Of a stretch of DNA of 64,000 nt, positions 9,848-18,661 are shown piece by piece. Position numbers and translations under genes: made by a program. The first letter of the stretch is position 1. Every line of letters starts with the position of its first letter. This DNA is from Actinomadura sp. K4S16. GTDB lineage: Bacteria; Actinomycetota; Actinomycetes; Streptosporangiales; Streptosporangiaceae. The stretch is from the NCBI RefSeq assembly GCF_008327685.1, contig NZ_BDDE01000015.1, positions 62,001 through 126,000 of the forward strand, written 5' to 3'. The notes beneath the pieces are model-generated. The model did no database searches. It was not told the origin of the DNA and was given only the letters and a program-made list of their open reading frames with translations.

Positions 9848-11914
9848 TCAGTGCAGGGCGCACGTCCCCGAGTCGGACTTCGACGGGTCGCTCTCCGAGG
9901 TCCCCGTCAGCCGGAGCAGCGCGTGGCGGTCGGCGCCCGGCTCGGGCTTCGCCCAGACCTCCACCTTCGTGCGGCCCTGCGCCGGGGCGGTGGCGAGCGC
10001 GTTCGGCAGCGCCGTCGTCCAGCCGTCACCGGACACGGCGGCCTTCAGGCGGAACACGTCGGAGCCGTGGCGCCCGTCGCCGCCCCGGCCCGTGTTGGTG
10101 AGGGTCATCGTGCACTTCGTCCAGCCCGCGGCGGTCCGCTGACCGGGGCCGGAGTCGACCCGCACGCCGCGCCGCTGCGGCCCGGCGCCGTCCAGCGAAC
10201 TGACCGCGACCGTGTAGGACAGGACGCCCCTGCGGTCGCGCCTGAGGTTCAGGACGTAGAAGTGCAGCCGGTTCGCCTGGTCGACGTACTCGTACTCGCT
10301 GCCCGAGTCCGTCCCCGCGTGGTAGAGCGCGTCGGAGAGCTGCCGGTAGTCGCCGATCGTCATCTTCTTCGGCGTGCCGTCCGGCAGGACGAAGTCCACC
10401 TTGTCGATGTCCTGCGGGTTGGCGTCCTCGACCCAGATGAAGGGGGCGCGGTCCTGGTCCTTCGTCTTCGCCAGCAGGACGCCGGAGTCGGGCGTGAAGG
10501 AGTCCGTGCCCATCCGGTCGACGACTTCGAGGGTGTAGTTGTCGTAACCGCCGCCGTCGCACAGCGGGTCGGTCCCGGTGTCGCACTTCGGGCTCTTGTC
10601 GCCGCCCGCGCCGAGCTTGACGTTGATGCCGGTGAGGCCGCCCTTGCCCGGGTCGACCGTCCGAGCGGTCACATTGGCCACGACCATGCCGGACGCGGCG
10701 AGCTCGTCCCGGCCGAGCTGGAGCACGTTGTCGGAGTTCACCATGCCGAGCTTCAGCTTGTTGCGGAGCATGTGCTGCGCGCCCATGGACCCGCCGCCCG
10801 TCGCGGGGATCGTCCACCGGCTGTGCGGGCCGCCCGGCCCGTTGAACGTGCCGCGGCTGAGCATGTCCCACGGGCCGCTGTAGGAGCGGCGCGGCGGCTC
10901 GCCGTAGGGGTTGTTGTAGTTGTCGCCGATGCCGAGGATGTGGCTGAACTCGTGCGCGTACACCGACATGCCGGAGCTCTCGGCCTGCGTCGAGGAGACG
11001 CCCGGGATGGCGTTCGGCCAGATCGTCGAGCCGGCCTGCCAGGACGTCCAGGGGATGTACCGGGTCTTCACCCAGTTCGGCAGGCTCGGGTCGCCCGGCC
11101 CCCACTCGTTCGGCACCTGCTCCTTGGTGCCGAACTTCATCTCGCCGAACTCCTGCCACGTGGACGACTCGTCCTGCCCGGCGCTGAGGAAGAAGACGAA
11201 GTCGAACTTGTTCGCCGCCTCCTCGCCGATGTCGGCGACCCACGCGTCCCGCGCGTCCTTGCGCAGGTCGCGTCCGCAGGTGTCGCCGGTCGGACATCCC
11301 GTCCCGCCCTGCATGCCGTCCACGCCGTACTCGTGGTCCTTGGCGGGCATCTTGTAGGCGCCGAAGCCGGTGAGGTTCACCCCGAACCGGCCGCCGGAGT
11401 CCTCCATCCAGTACTCGTGGAGGGTGTGGCCGTGGTTCAGATCCTGCGGCTTGTTGAGGAAGTCCTGGTAGAACTTCGCGACCTGCTCGCGCGGGACGTC
11501 GCCGACCTTCACCGGGTTGCCGAACACCGACGAGTTCTTCGGCTGGGTGACCTCGAACGGCTGGTTCGGGTAGTCGGTGAGGACGATCGCGACGTTGAAG
11601 TTCTTCACCGACCCCTTGCGGGCCGGGTCCGACCACGACGTGCCGGGGATCGAGGTGTAGTCGTCCCAGGTCATCGTGTCGGGAAGCTCGTAGTTCTGGG
11701 GGTCGATCGGGCGCGGGGCGCCCGCCGCGAACGTCCGGGCGGACGGCTCGGCCCGCTGCCACGGCTGCGTCTGCGGCCAGTGCCGCATCTGCCAGGGGTT
11801 CGCGGTCGGTTTCGGGATCGAGGGTCCCGGCTGCGCGGCGGCCGGCACGGCCGCGAGTCCCACGACGAGCCCCATCGCCGCCACGGGCACCAGCAGTGTC
11901 TTCTTGGCGCGCAT
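9848..11914 (-). CDS. Secreted M6 family metalloprotease (immune inhibitor A-like)
   Basis: 688 residues from the start MRAKKTLLVPV, chosen because it follows GGGGAG and begins a standard Sec signal peptide ending near AAAQPG; a longer open frame to 11989 lacks this. The zinc site is HEFSHILGIGD (H321, E322, H325, D331), the HExxHxxGxxD signature of metzincin-like M6 proteases. The N-terminal part has the TDYPNQPF strand and the region around 230-270 has the GRDLRKDA-like pre-catalytic helix. The C-terminal part is a beta-rich domain typical of immune inhibitor A homologues. The protein would be an extracellular zinc endopeptidase. It stands alone, with a hairpin terminator after it. Confidence 0.9.
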   Translation of the reverse strand: MRAKKTLLVPVAAMGLVVGLAAVPAAAQPGPSIPKPTANPWQMRHWPQTQPWQRAEPSARTFAAGAPRPIDPQNYELPDTMTWDDYTSIPGTSWSDPARKGSVKNFNVAIVLTDYPNQPFEVTQPKNSSVFGNPVKVGDVPREQVAKFYQDFLNKPQDLNHGHTLHEYWMEDSGGRFGVNLTGFGAYKMPAKDHEYGVDGMQGGTGCPTGDTCGRDLRKDARDAWVADIGEEAANKFDFVFFLSAGQDESSTWQEFGEMKFGTKEQVPNEWGPGDPSLPNWVKTRYIPWTSWQAGSTIWPNAIPGVSSTQAESSGMSVYAHEFSHILGIGDNYNNPYGEPPRRSYSGPWDMLSRGTFNGPGGPHSRWTIPATGGGSMGAQHMLRNKLKLGMVNSDNVLQLGRDELAASGMVVANVTARTVDPGKGGLTGINVKLGAGGDKSPKCDTGTDPLCDGGGYDNYTLEVVDRMGTDSFTPDSGVLLAKTKDQDRAPFIWVEDANPQDIDKVDFVLPDGTPKKMTIGDYRQLSDALYHAGTDSGSEYEYVDQANRLHFYVLNLRRDRRGVLSYTVAVSSLDGAGPQRRGVRVDSGPGQRTAAGWTKCTMTLTNTGRGGDGRHGSDVFRLKAAVSGDGWTTALPNALATAPAQGRTKVEVWAKPEPGADRHALLRLTGTSESDPSKSDSGTCALH

Positions 11915-12098
11915 GTCTCCCCTACCTCGGGTGGGTTGCGGAGAGACGGTAAGGACGGACGCCCGCGCCGGGCTAGGGCCGACTTGCACGATCTTGCGCC
12001 GAAACCCTGGCAGCTCACGCCATGCCGCCAGGTCGCATGAGGGGTTCGGGCTTCTCGGAGCGCGGGTCGGGGCCTCTCGGGGCGCGGGCCGGGACTCC

Positions 12099-12581
12099 TC
12101 AGAACGGGAGTTCGCGCTCCGCGACGACGATGCCGTCCTCGTCGCTGTAGAGCCAGTCGCCCGGACGGAACTCGACGCCGCCGAACGTCACCGGGACCTC
12201 CGTCTCGCCCGCGCCGTCCTTGGCGCTCTTGCGCGGGTTCGACCCGAGGGCCTTCGCGCCGAGGTCCAGCTCGCGCAGCGCCGCCACGTCCCGCACCGCG
12301 CCGTTGATCACGACCCCGGCCCAGCCGTTGGCCACCGCCGCCGCGGCGATCATGTCCCCCATCAGCGCGGACGCCAGCGAGCCCGCGCCGTCCACGACCA
12401 GGACCCGGCCCTCGCCCGGCGTGTTGAGCAGCCTCTTCACCAGGCCGTTGTCGCGATGGCAGCGCACGGTCGCGACCGGGCCGGCGAACGCCCTCCGCTT
12501 GCCGTACTGCCGGAACTGCGTCTCGCAGCTGCGCAGCTCTTCCCCGAAGTCGTCGATGAGGTCAGCGGTCGCGAAGTCCAT
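12099..12581 (-). CDS. rraA: RraA family protein (RNase E activity regulator / HMG aldolase-like)
   Basis: 160 residues, the usual RraA length. Motifs include VVDGAGSLASALMGDMIAAA, GWAGVVINGAVRDVAAL (the catalytic/metal site loop G..R[DE] of the aldolase branch), and GDWLYSDEDGIVV near the end. E. coli RraA inhibits RNase E; close relatives are class II 4-hydroxy-4-methyl-2-oxoglutarate or oxaloacetate-decarboxylating aldolases, and sequence alone does not separate these roles. It would be a cytoplasmic trimer. It is upstream of (and same strand as) the M6 protease but 185 bases away, so probably a separate unit. Confidence 0.85.
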   Translation of the reverse strand: MDFATADLIDDFGEELRSCETQFRQYGKRRAFAGPVATVRCHRDNGLVKRLLNTPGEGRVLVVDGAGSLASALMGDMIAAAAVANGWAGVVINGAVRDVAALRELDLGAKALGSNPRKSAKDGAGETEVPVTFGGVEFRPGDWLYSDEDGIVVAERELPF

Positions 12582-12662
12582 GGCGGCAGCCTACTGGCTG
12601 GTAACAGCCTCCGGCCGCGACGGCCCGGCGGTGACGGCGGTGACGGCTCAGGCGGTGACGGC

Positions 12663-13121
12663 TCAGGCCGAAGGCGCGTCGGTCGGGCGGCCGATCAGCC
12701 GGGACAGCACGATCGACGTCTTGGTCGCGGTGATGTTGTCCTCCCGGCGCAGCCGCTCGAGGGCCTGCTCCAGGTGCTGGATGTCGCGGGCCCGCACGTG
12801 CACGAGCGCGCTGGCGTCGCCGCTGATCGTGTACGCCGCGACGACCTCCGGGTGGCCGCGGACGCTGGAGTAGATCTCCTCGGGGGACGTCGCCCCGGTG
12901 CAGAAGATCTCGATGAACGCCTCGGTCGTCCAGCCGAGCGCGGCCGGGTCGACCACCGCGGCGAAGCCGTTGATCACTCCGTCCGCGCGGAGCCGGTCGA
13001 CGCGGCGCTTCACCGCGGGCGCCGACAACCCGACCCTGTCGCCGATCTGCGCGTACGAGGCCCGCCCGTCCTCCAGCAACCGCGCAACGATTCGCCGGTC
13101 CAGCTCGTCAAGACGCAACAA
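12663..13121 (-). CDS. Lrp/AsnC family transcriptional regulator
   Basis: 152 residues. Helix-turn-helix in about residues 4-60 (LDELDRRIVARLLEDGRASY, then AQIGDRVGLSAPAVKRRVDR), followed by a RAM ligand-binding domain (FIEIFCTGATSPEEI, VHVRARDIQHLEQAL). It is divergent from rocD across 177 bases containing a perfect 6-5-6 inverted repeat, which fits local control of arginine/ornithine catabolism. Similar Lrp proteins respond to amino acids. The effector is not known from sequence. Confidence 0.9.
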   Translation of the reverse strand: MLRLDELDRRIVARLLEDGRASYAQIGDRVGLSAPAVKRRVDRLRADGVINGFAAVVDPAALGWTTEAFIEIFCTGATSPEEIYSSVRGHPEVVAAYTISGDASALVHVRARDIQHLEQALERLRREDNITATKTSIVLSRLIGRPTDAPSA

Positions 13122-13153
13122 ATAACACCCCCTAAGTCGGTTTTCGTCATTGG

Positions 13154-13170
13154 TCGGAATTCATTTCCGA
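13154..13170. promoter_or_regulatory. Inverted repeat in the lrp-rocD divergent region
   Basis: TCGGAA-TTCAT-TTCCGA, a perfect 6-bp inverted repeat with a 5-base A/T-rich spacer, 33 bases upstream of the lrp start and 129 upstream of rocD. It is a plausible Lrp-type operator; no direct proof. Confidence 0.45.
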
Positions 13171-13298
13171 ACATACGCTGGGTACGGACCGGCGGCCACC
13201 TGATCCGCCCGGCCTCCTCCCCCTCGGCACCGGCATCGTGCCCGGTGTCCCAGCCATGCCCCGGCCCGACCGGCCGGGCCGAGCCGCGAAGGAGCGTC

Positions 13299-14492
13299 GT
13301 GACGCCGACCGACCAGCTGCGAGCGATGTCCGAGGACCACAGCGCGCACAACTACCACCCCCTTCCCATCGTGGTCTCCGAGGCCGACGGCGTCTGGCTG
13401 ACCGACGTCGAGGGCCGCCGCTACCTCGACATGCTCGCCGCCTACTCGGCCGTCAACTTCGGGCACCGCAACCCGCGGCTGACCGAGGCCGCGCGGCGGC
13501 AGCTCGACCGCGTCACGCTGGTGAGCCGCGCGTTCGACCACGACCAGTTCGGCCCGTTCGCCGCCGAGCTCGCCGAGCTGTGCGGCAAGGACATGGTCCT
13601 GCCGATGAACAGCGGCGCCGAGGCCGTCGAGACCGCGCTGAAGACGGCCCGCAAGTGGGGCTACGAGGTCAAGGGCGTCCCGGCCGGGCAGGCGAACATC
13701 ATCGCCTTCGAGGGCAACTTCCACGGCCGCACGACCACGATCATCAGCTTCTCGACCGACCCCGACGCCCACGACTCCTACGGCCCCTACACGCCGGGCT
13801 TCCGGACCGTGCCGTACGGGGACGTCGAGGCGCTCAAGGCCGCGATGGACGGCGACACGGTCGGCGTGCTGATCGAGCCGATCCAGGGCGAGGCCGGCGT
13901 GAACGTCCCGCCGAGCGGGTTCCTGCGCGCGGTGCGCGAGCTGTGCACGGCGAACGGCACGCTGATGATCGCCGACGAGATCCAGTCGGGCCTCGGCCGC
14001 ACCGGCGCCACGTTCGCGGTCGAGCACGAGGACGTCGTGCCCGACGTCTACATCCTCGGCAAGGCCCTCGGCGGCGGCATCATGCCGGTGTCGGCGGTCG
14101 TCGCCGACCGGGACGTCCTCGGCGTGTTCAAGCCGGGCCAGCACGGCTCGACGTTCGGCGGCAACCCGCTCGCCTGCGCGATCGGCCGCGAGGTCATCGC
14201 GATGCTGAGGACCGGCGAGTACCAGGAGCGCTCGCGGACGCTGGGCGCCCACATGCACGACCGGCTCGGGCGGCTGCCCGGCGACCTCGTCCGCGAGGTG
14301 CGGGGCCGCGGCCTGTGGGCGGGCGTGGAGCTGAACGGCAGGGCCCGCCCGGTCAGCGAGCGGCTGATGGAGCTCGGCGTCCTGGCCAAGGAGACCCACG
14401 AGACCACGCTGCGCCTCGCCCCGCCGCTGGTCATCGAGCGCGACGAGCTCGACTGGGCGCTCGACCAGCTGGAGATCGCCCTCAAGGGCTGA
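13299..14492 (+). CDS. rocD: Ornithine--oxo-acid aminotransferase
   Basis: 397 residues. PLP-dependent class III aminotransferase that converts ornithine and 2-oxoglutarate to glutamate semialdehyde and glutamate. Supporting motifs are HNYHPLPIVVSEADGVWLTD, AAYSAVNFGHRNPR, MNSGAEAVETALKTARKWGY, IIAFEGNFHGRT, the PLP aspartate in LMIADEIQSGLGRTG, and the Schiff-base lysine in LGKALGGG. The GTG start at 13299 is chosen because AAGGAG lies 4 bases before it; an internal ATG at 13326 is possible. An Lrp regulator is divergent, and a strong hairpin follows. Confidence 0.93.
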   Translation: MTPTDQLRAMSEDHSAHNYHPLPIVVSEADGVWLTDVEGRRYLDMLAAYSAVNFGHRNPRLTEAARRQLDRVTLVSRAFDHDQFGPFAAELAELCGKDMVLPMNSGAEAVETALKTARKWGYEVKGVPAGQANIIAFEGNFHGRTTTIISFSTDPDAHDSYGPYTPGFRTVPYGDVEALKAAMDGDTVGVLIEPIQGEAGVNVPPSGFLRAVRELCTANGTLMIADEIQSGLGRTGATFAVEHEDVVPDVYILGKALGGGIMPVSAVVADRDVLGVFKPGQHGSTFGGNPLACAIGREVIAMLRTGEYQERSRTLGAHMHDRLGRLPGDLVREVRGRGLWAGVELNGRARPVSERLMELGVLAKETHETTLRLAPPLVIERDELDWALDQLEIALKG

Positions 14493-14525
14493 CGGAACGG
14501 CCGGCGCGCAGCCGGCGACAGGTCT

Positions 14526-14561
14526 GGAACGCCGCCGGTCAACGGCGCCCGGCGGCGTTCC
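14526..14561 (+). terminator. Terminator hairpin after rocD
   Basis: A 13-bp perfect stem GGAACGCCGCCGG/CCGGCGGCGTTCC with a 10-base loop, 33 bases after the rocD stop and followed by TTGCTCACTT. Separates rocD from the LCP gene. Confidence 0.7.
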
Positions 14562-14673
14562 TTGCTCACTTCCGGCGACTTTTCGTCAACGCAAACCCGG
14601 GTCTCCGCCAAGGCTCGGGCAGCGCCCGCCCGGCGCGACCGCCTCCGCCGCGTTCCGCGGCGAGGGTGGGGGG

Positions 14674-15642
14674 ATGCTGCGGAACAGGAGTCGACGCCGG
14701 GTGATCATGGGGTGCGGGGGGCTGGCGGCGGGCCTCCTGCTGCTGCTCGCGGGCGGCCTGTACTTCCTGCAGCGCTTCTACGACGGCGAGATCAAGCGGG
14801 TCTCGGGCGCGCTGCCGACCGCCGGGGGCCGCCCGTCCCCGTCCGGGCGCGGCGAGAACTGGCTGCTGATCGGGTCCGACCGGCGCGCGGACATCCCCTC
14901 GATGGGCGCCCGCGCCGACACGATCATGCTGGTGCACCTGTCCGGGCGCGGCGACCGGGTGTCGCTGATCTCGATCCCCCGGGACGCCTGGGTGCCCGTC
15001 CCCGGGCACGGCCTCACCAAGATCAACGCGGCGTTCGCCCACGGCGGGCCCTCGCTGCTGATCCGGACGGTGGAGCAGCTCACCCGGGTCCGCGTCGACC
15101 ACTACGCCGCGCTGGACTTCGGCGGGTTCGTGAAGATGACCGACGCCCTCGGCGGCGTGGACGTCACCGTCACCAAGACGACCCACGACCCCATGCACGA
15201 CCGGACCTGGCAGGCGGGGCGGCACCACCTGAACGGCGCCGAGGCGCTCGACTTCGTCCGGCAGCGGTGGAACCTGCCCGCCGGCGACCTCGACCGGATC
15301 AAGCGGCAGCAGGCGTTCCTGCACGCGCTCGCCTCCAGGGCGCTGGACACCCGCAACCCGATCAGGATCGACCGGTTCGTGCGGGCCGCGACCCGCTCGG
15401 TGACCGTGGACGACTCCGTCACCTCCGGCACGCTGCGCGGGCTGGCGCACCGGCTGCTGAAGACCTCGCTCGTGGAGTATCTGACGGCCCCGGTCGCGCA
15501 GATGGCCGAGCGGGACCGGCAGAGTGTCGTACTGCTGGACGAGGATGGCGTCGGCAAGCTGTTCACCGCCGTCCGGGAGGACCGGGTCGGCGACTACGTG
15601 TCCCGCAACGGCGTCGCCAACACCGTGGACGCCGTGCGCTGA
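14674..15642 (+). CDS. LytR-CpsA-Psr (LCP) family protein
   Basis: 322 residues. A short basic N-terminus (RNRSRRR) and one membrane segment (about 11-31) precede the extracellular LCP domain. LCP motifs are visible: LLIGSDRRADIPSMGARADT, VSLISIPRDAWVPVPG, KINAAFAHGG, DFGGFVKMTDALGGVDV, and ALDFVRQRWNLPAGDLDRIKR-like polyprenyl-phosphate site. LCP enzymes transfer glycopolymers from polyprenyl carriers to peptidoglycan (in actinobacteria, often arabinogalactan- or teichoic-type polymers). There is no LytR_C domain, unlike the second LCP gene at 47424. It appears monocistronic. Confidence 0.88.
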   Translation: MLRNRSRRRVIMGCGGLAAGLLLLLAGGLYFLQRFYDGEIKRVSGALPTAGGRPSPSGRGENWLLIGSDRRADIPSMGARADTIMLVHLSGRGDRVSLISIPRDAWVPVPGHGLTKINAAFAHGGPSLLIRTVEQLTRVRVDHYAALDFGGFVKMTDALGGVDVTVTKTTHDPMHDRTWQAGRHHLNGAEALDFVRQRWNLPAGDLDRIKRQQAFLHALASRALDTRNPIRIDRFVRAATRSVTVDDSVTSGTLRGLAHRLLKTSLVEYLTAPVAQMAERDRQSVVLLDEDGVGKLFTAVREDRVGDYVSRNGVANTVDAVR

Positions 15643-15694
15643 CCTGGCCGGATATGCCGGATTCAAAAGGAAGATGACGAAAGTCGTCTGACTG

Positions 15695-15716
15695 GATTAG
15701 TCTATGTGGACTAATC
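15695..15716. promoter_or_regulatory. Putative PadR operator
   Basis: GATTAGTC-TATGTG-GACTAATC, a perfect 8-bp inverted repeat, 24 bases before the PadR start and in an A/T-rich pocket. Probably the autoregulatory site that controls the PadR-MFS operon. Confidence 0.65.
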
Positions 15717-15740
15717 GAGATCGACCATAAGGCTGCCGGC

Positions 15741-16385
15741 ATGTCACGACCCCTCACGCCGCTCGCGCTCACCGTGCTGCGCATGCTGTGCGACGGGCCC
15801 ATGCACCCGTACGAGATGCAGCAGCGCATCCGCGACCACGCCTACGACCAGGCCGTCAAGATCACGCACGGGTCGCTCTACCACTCGGTGGAGCGGCTCG
15901 CGGCGGCCGGGCTGATCGAGCCGCTGGAGACCAGCCGGGAGGGCCGCCGCCCCGAGCGCACCGTCTACGCGGTGACCAGCGCGGGGCGGGACGCCGCGCA
16001 GTTCCGGCTGGCCGAGCTGCTCGTCCGTCCGGCCGAGGAGTTCCCGCTCTTCGGCACCGCGCTGGCGTTCATCAACCTGCTGCCCGAGGGCGAGGTCGCC
16101 CGGCTCCTGGGCAAGCGGACCGTCCTCCTGGAGGCGGCGCTGGCGGGGCACCAGGCCGCGCACGAGTCGCTCCTCAAGCGGGGCATCGAGCGCTACAAGC
16201 TGATCGACCAGGAATGGCAGATCGCGCGCGTGCGCTGCGAGCTCGACTACGTGCGCGGGCTCGTCGACGACCTGGAGACCGGACGGCTCACCTTCGACGA
16301 CACCGAGCCGCGGGCCATCTGCCACCCGCGGCCCCGACCACGACGCGCCGACGAACCAAGGCGCACCGACGAAATGGGGGCCTGA
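15741..16385 (+). CDS. PadR family transcriptional regulator
   Basis: 214 residues. The winged helix at about 5-85 contains LTPLALTVLRMLCDGPMHPY, KITHGSLYHSVERLAAAGLI and the wing RRPERTVYAVT. A C-terminal helical domain (Vir_C-like, about 100-190) mediates dimerisation. The stop overlaps the start of the next gene by one base (TGATG), so the regulator and the DHA2 transporter form an operon. A perfect inverted repeat directly upstream is the expected operator. Inducer unknown, probably a transporter substrate. Confidence 0.92.
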   Translation: MSRPLTPLALTVLRMLCDGPMHPYEMQQRIRDHAYDQAVKITHGSLYHSVERLAAAGLIEPLETSREGRRPERTVYAVTSAGRDAAQFRLAELLVRPAEEFPLFGTALAFINLLPEGEVARLLGKRTVLLEAALAGHQAAHESLLKRGIERYKLIDQEWQIARVRCELDYVRGLVDDLETGRLTFDDTEPRAICHPRPRPRRADEPRRTDEMGA

Positions 16386-17998
16386 TGAAGAGATGGAGCG
16401 GCAATCCCTGGGCGATCCTGCTCACGCTCTCCCTCGGATTCTTCATGACACTGCTCGACCTGACGATCGTGAACATCGCGATCCCGAGCATGATCGACAA
16501 GCTCGACGCCTCGCTGGACCAGGTGCTGTGGGTGGTCAACGCCTACATCCTGGTGCTGGCGGTGCTGCTCATCACCGCCGGCCGCCTCGGCGACCTGTGG
16601 GGCAAGAAGAACCTGTTCATCGCCGGTGTCGCGCTGTTCACGCTGTCCAGCCTGGCGTGCGGGATCTCCCAGGACCCGGCGCAGCTGATCGCGGCCCGCG
16701 CCGTGCAGGGGCTCGGCGCCGCGCTGCTGATGCCGCAGACCATGTCCATCATCATCAGCGTGTTCCCGCCGGAGCGGCGCGGCGCCGCGCTCGGCGTCTG
16801 GGGCGCGGTGGCGGGCGTGTCCACCATCGCCGGGCCGACGGTCGGCGGGCTGCTGGTCACCAGCCTCGACTGGCGGTGGATCTTCTTCGTGAACCTGCCG
16901 ATCGGCGTCCTCGTGCTGGCCATGGCCGTCCCGATCCTGCCCGGCCACACCCGAACCGTCCGGCACCGGTTCGACGTCGCGGGCGTGCTGCTGGCGTCCG
17001 CCGCCCTGTTCTGCGTCACGTTCGCGCTGACCGAGGGCCAGAAGTACGAGTGGAACGAGGGCATCTGGGGGCTGATCGCCGCCGGGCTCGCGCTCTTCGT
17101 GATCTTCGTGGTGCACCAGCGGGGCCGCCAGGACCGCGAGCCGCTCGTGCCGTTCTCGCTGTTCAAGGACCGCAACTTCACGATCCTGAACCTCGTCGGC
17201 GCGGCCGTCTCGGTCGGCATGATCGGCATGTTCCTGCCGATGACGATCTACCTGCAGTCGGTGCTCGGCTTCAGCGCCCTCAAGGCGGGCCTCGTCATGG
17301 CGCCGTCGTCGCTGGTGTCGATGCTCCTCGCCCCGGTCGCGGGCCGGATGTCCGACCGCATCGGCGGCAAGTTCATCCTGATGGCCGGGCTGACCCTCTA
17401 CGGCGTCGGCATGGCGTGGATCCTGGTCGTCGCCGAGGTCGGCACGCACTGGACCGCGTTCATCGCCCCGCTCGTGGTGTCAGGGCTCGGCATCGGCGGC
17501 GTGTTCGCGCCGATGGCGACCGAGGCGACGCGGAACGTCCCGCCGCGCCTCGCCGGCGCCGCGTCCGGCGTCAACAACATGATCCGGCAGGTCGGGTCGG
17601 TGCTCGGCAGCGCCGCGGTCGGCGCCGTCCTGCAGAACCAGCTCGCGTCCTCACTGCGGGACGAGGCGGCCACCCGTTCGGCGGCCCTCCCGCCGGACGT
17701 GCGCGGCGGCTTCGTGCAGGGCTTCGCGAACGCCGCCAAGGGCGGCCTGGAGGTCGGCGCGGGGCAGAGCGGGGCGCGGCAGCAGCTGCCGCCCGGCGTC
17801 TCTCCGGGCGTCGCGCACCGCATCCAGGAGCTGGCCGGGCAGGTGTTCTCGCACGGCTTCGTCCACGCCATGAAGCCGACGATGTGGCTGCCGATCGCCG
17901 TCATCCTGCTCAGCGCCGCCGCCTGCCTCACCCTCAAGGGCCACCAGGCCGGCACGTCGCTGCAGAAGGATCCCGAACCCGCCCCCATGGCTAGCTGA
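16385..17998 (+). CDS. DHA2-family (14-TM) MFS drug efflux transporter
   Basis: 537 residues with about 14 hydrophobic segments, the EmrB/QacA class. Motifs: MTLLDLTIVNIAIPSM (motif D1), AGRLGDLWGKKNLF (motif A), ARAVQGLGAALLMPQT, and GVWGAVAGVSTIAGPTVGG (motif C of antiporters). Uses the proton gradient to export drugs. A long extracytoplasmic loop lies between the last two segments. Translation is coupled to padR by a one-base overlap. A hairpin at 18002 ends the operon. Substrate cannot be inferred. Confidence 0.92.
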   Translation: MKRWSGNPWAILLTLSLGFFMTLLDLTIVNIAIPSMIDKLDASLDQVLWVVNAYILVLAVLLITAGRLGDLWGKKNLFIAGVALFTLSSLACGISQDPAQLIAARAVQGLGAALLMPQTMSIIISVFPPERRGAALGVWGAVAGVSTIAGPTVGGLLVTSLDWRWIFFVNLPIGVLVLAMAVPILPGHTRTVRHRFDVAGVLLASAALFCVTFALTEGQKYEWNEGIWGLIAAGLALFVIFVVHQRGRQDREPLVPFSLFKDRNFTILNLVGAAVSVGMIGMFLPMTIYLQSVLGFSALKAGLVMAPSSLVSMLLAPVAGRMSDRIGGKFILMAGLTLYGVGMAWILVVAEVGTHWTAFIAPLVVSGLGIGGVFAPMATEATRNVPPRLAGAASGVNNMIRQVGSVLGSAAVGAVLQNQLASSLRDEAATRSAALPPDVRGGFVQGFANAAKGGLEVGAGQSGARQQLPPGVSPGVAHRIQELAGQVFSHGFVHAMKPTMWLPIAVILLSAAACLTLKGHQAGTSLQKDPEPAPMAS

Positions 17999-18001
17999 GA
18001 C

Positions 18002-18030
18002 GAGGGTCCGCTCCCCTGGGGCGGGCCCTC
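18002..18030. terminator. Bidirectional terminator between convergent genes
   Basis: GAGGGTCCGC/GCGGGCCCTC, a 10-bp stem with one G-T pair and a 9-base loop, followed by ATTTCCT. It lies between the convergent DHA2 transporter and the mshB-linked membrane gene. Confidence 0.7.
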
Positions 18031-18044
18031 ATTTCCTACCCGCG

Positions 18045-18638
18045 CTACCGCTGGGTACGGCCCGCCTTGCCGAGCAGCCAGTCGCCCGGCGGGCGGGCCG
18101 GCGGGACGAGCATGATCCCGATCACGGCGGCGACCATGCCGCCGATGATGAACACGTACCCGGCCGTCGTCGCCGGGACGACGAGGTCGCCCTCGGGGCG
18201 GCGCATCGACAGGACGAACACCACGACGCCCCAGACGATCGCGGGGACCGTCGCGCCGAGGCGCCCGCCCATGCCCTTCCCCGACAGCCACGCCATCGCG
18301 AAGACCAGCGCGACCAGGACGAGCGCCGCGAGCGGGACGGGGCCGACGGTCCAGTCCTGCACGAACGAGCCGACCACGCCGAACACGCCGCCGAGGACGC
18401 CGAGCGCGGCGTAGGCGGCGCCGGACACGAACGCGTCGCCGGGGCCCTCGCCGCCGTCCGGTTCCAGGGCGGTCGCGCCGGCGTCCGGGCTCCCGTCGCC
18501 GGGAGCCTCGGGGGCGCCGGGGGCGTCGGGGGCGCCTGTCTCGGCGACGTCGGCCGGGGCCTCGGCGTCCTTCGCGCCCTCGTCCGCCCGGGGGGCGTTC
18601 TTGGCGAGCCGCACCCGGGCCTCGTCGTCCTTGTCCAC
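18045..18638 (-). CDS. Membrane protein linked to mshB (DUF6113-like)
   Basis: 197 residues. The first 70 are acidic and Ala/Pro/Gly-rich (low complexity, cytoplasmic), followed by four hydrophobic segments (about 72-90, 97-117, 125-143, 160-180). It lies 23 bases downstream of mshB on the same strand. From memory, a four-TM DUF6113 protein often follows mshB in streptomycetes; this is a recall-based match. No catalytic motif is visible. Function unknown. Confidence 0.7.
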   Translation of the reverse strand: MDKDDEARVRLAKNAPRADEGAKDAEAPADVAETGAPDAPGAPEAPGDGSPDAGATALEPDGGEGPGDAFVSGAAYAALGVLGGVFGVVGSFVQDWTVGPVPLAALVLVALVFAMAWLSGKGMGGRLGATVPAIVWGVVVFVLSMRRPEGDLVVPATTAGYVFIIGGMVAAVIGIMLVPPARPPGDWLLGKAGRTQR

Positions 18639-18661
18639 GGACGCCAGCGTACCGGGGCCGG

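Noticed and set aside
12600..12662. Direct repeat GGCGGTGACGGCTCAG between rraA and lrp as a regulatory element
   Set aside because: Two imperfect copies only, partly overlapping the end of lrp; most likely chance in G/C-rich DNA.
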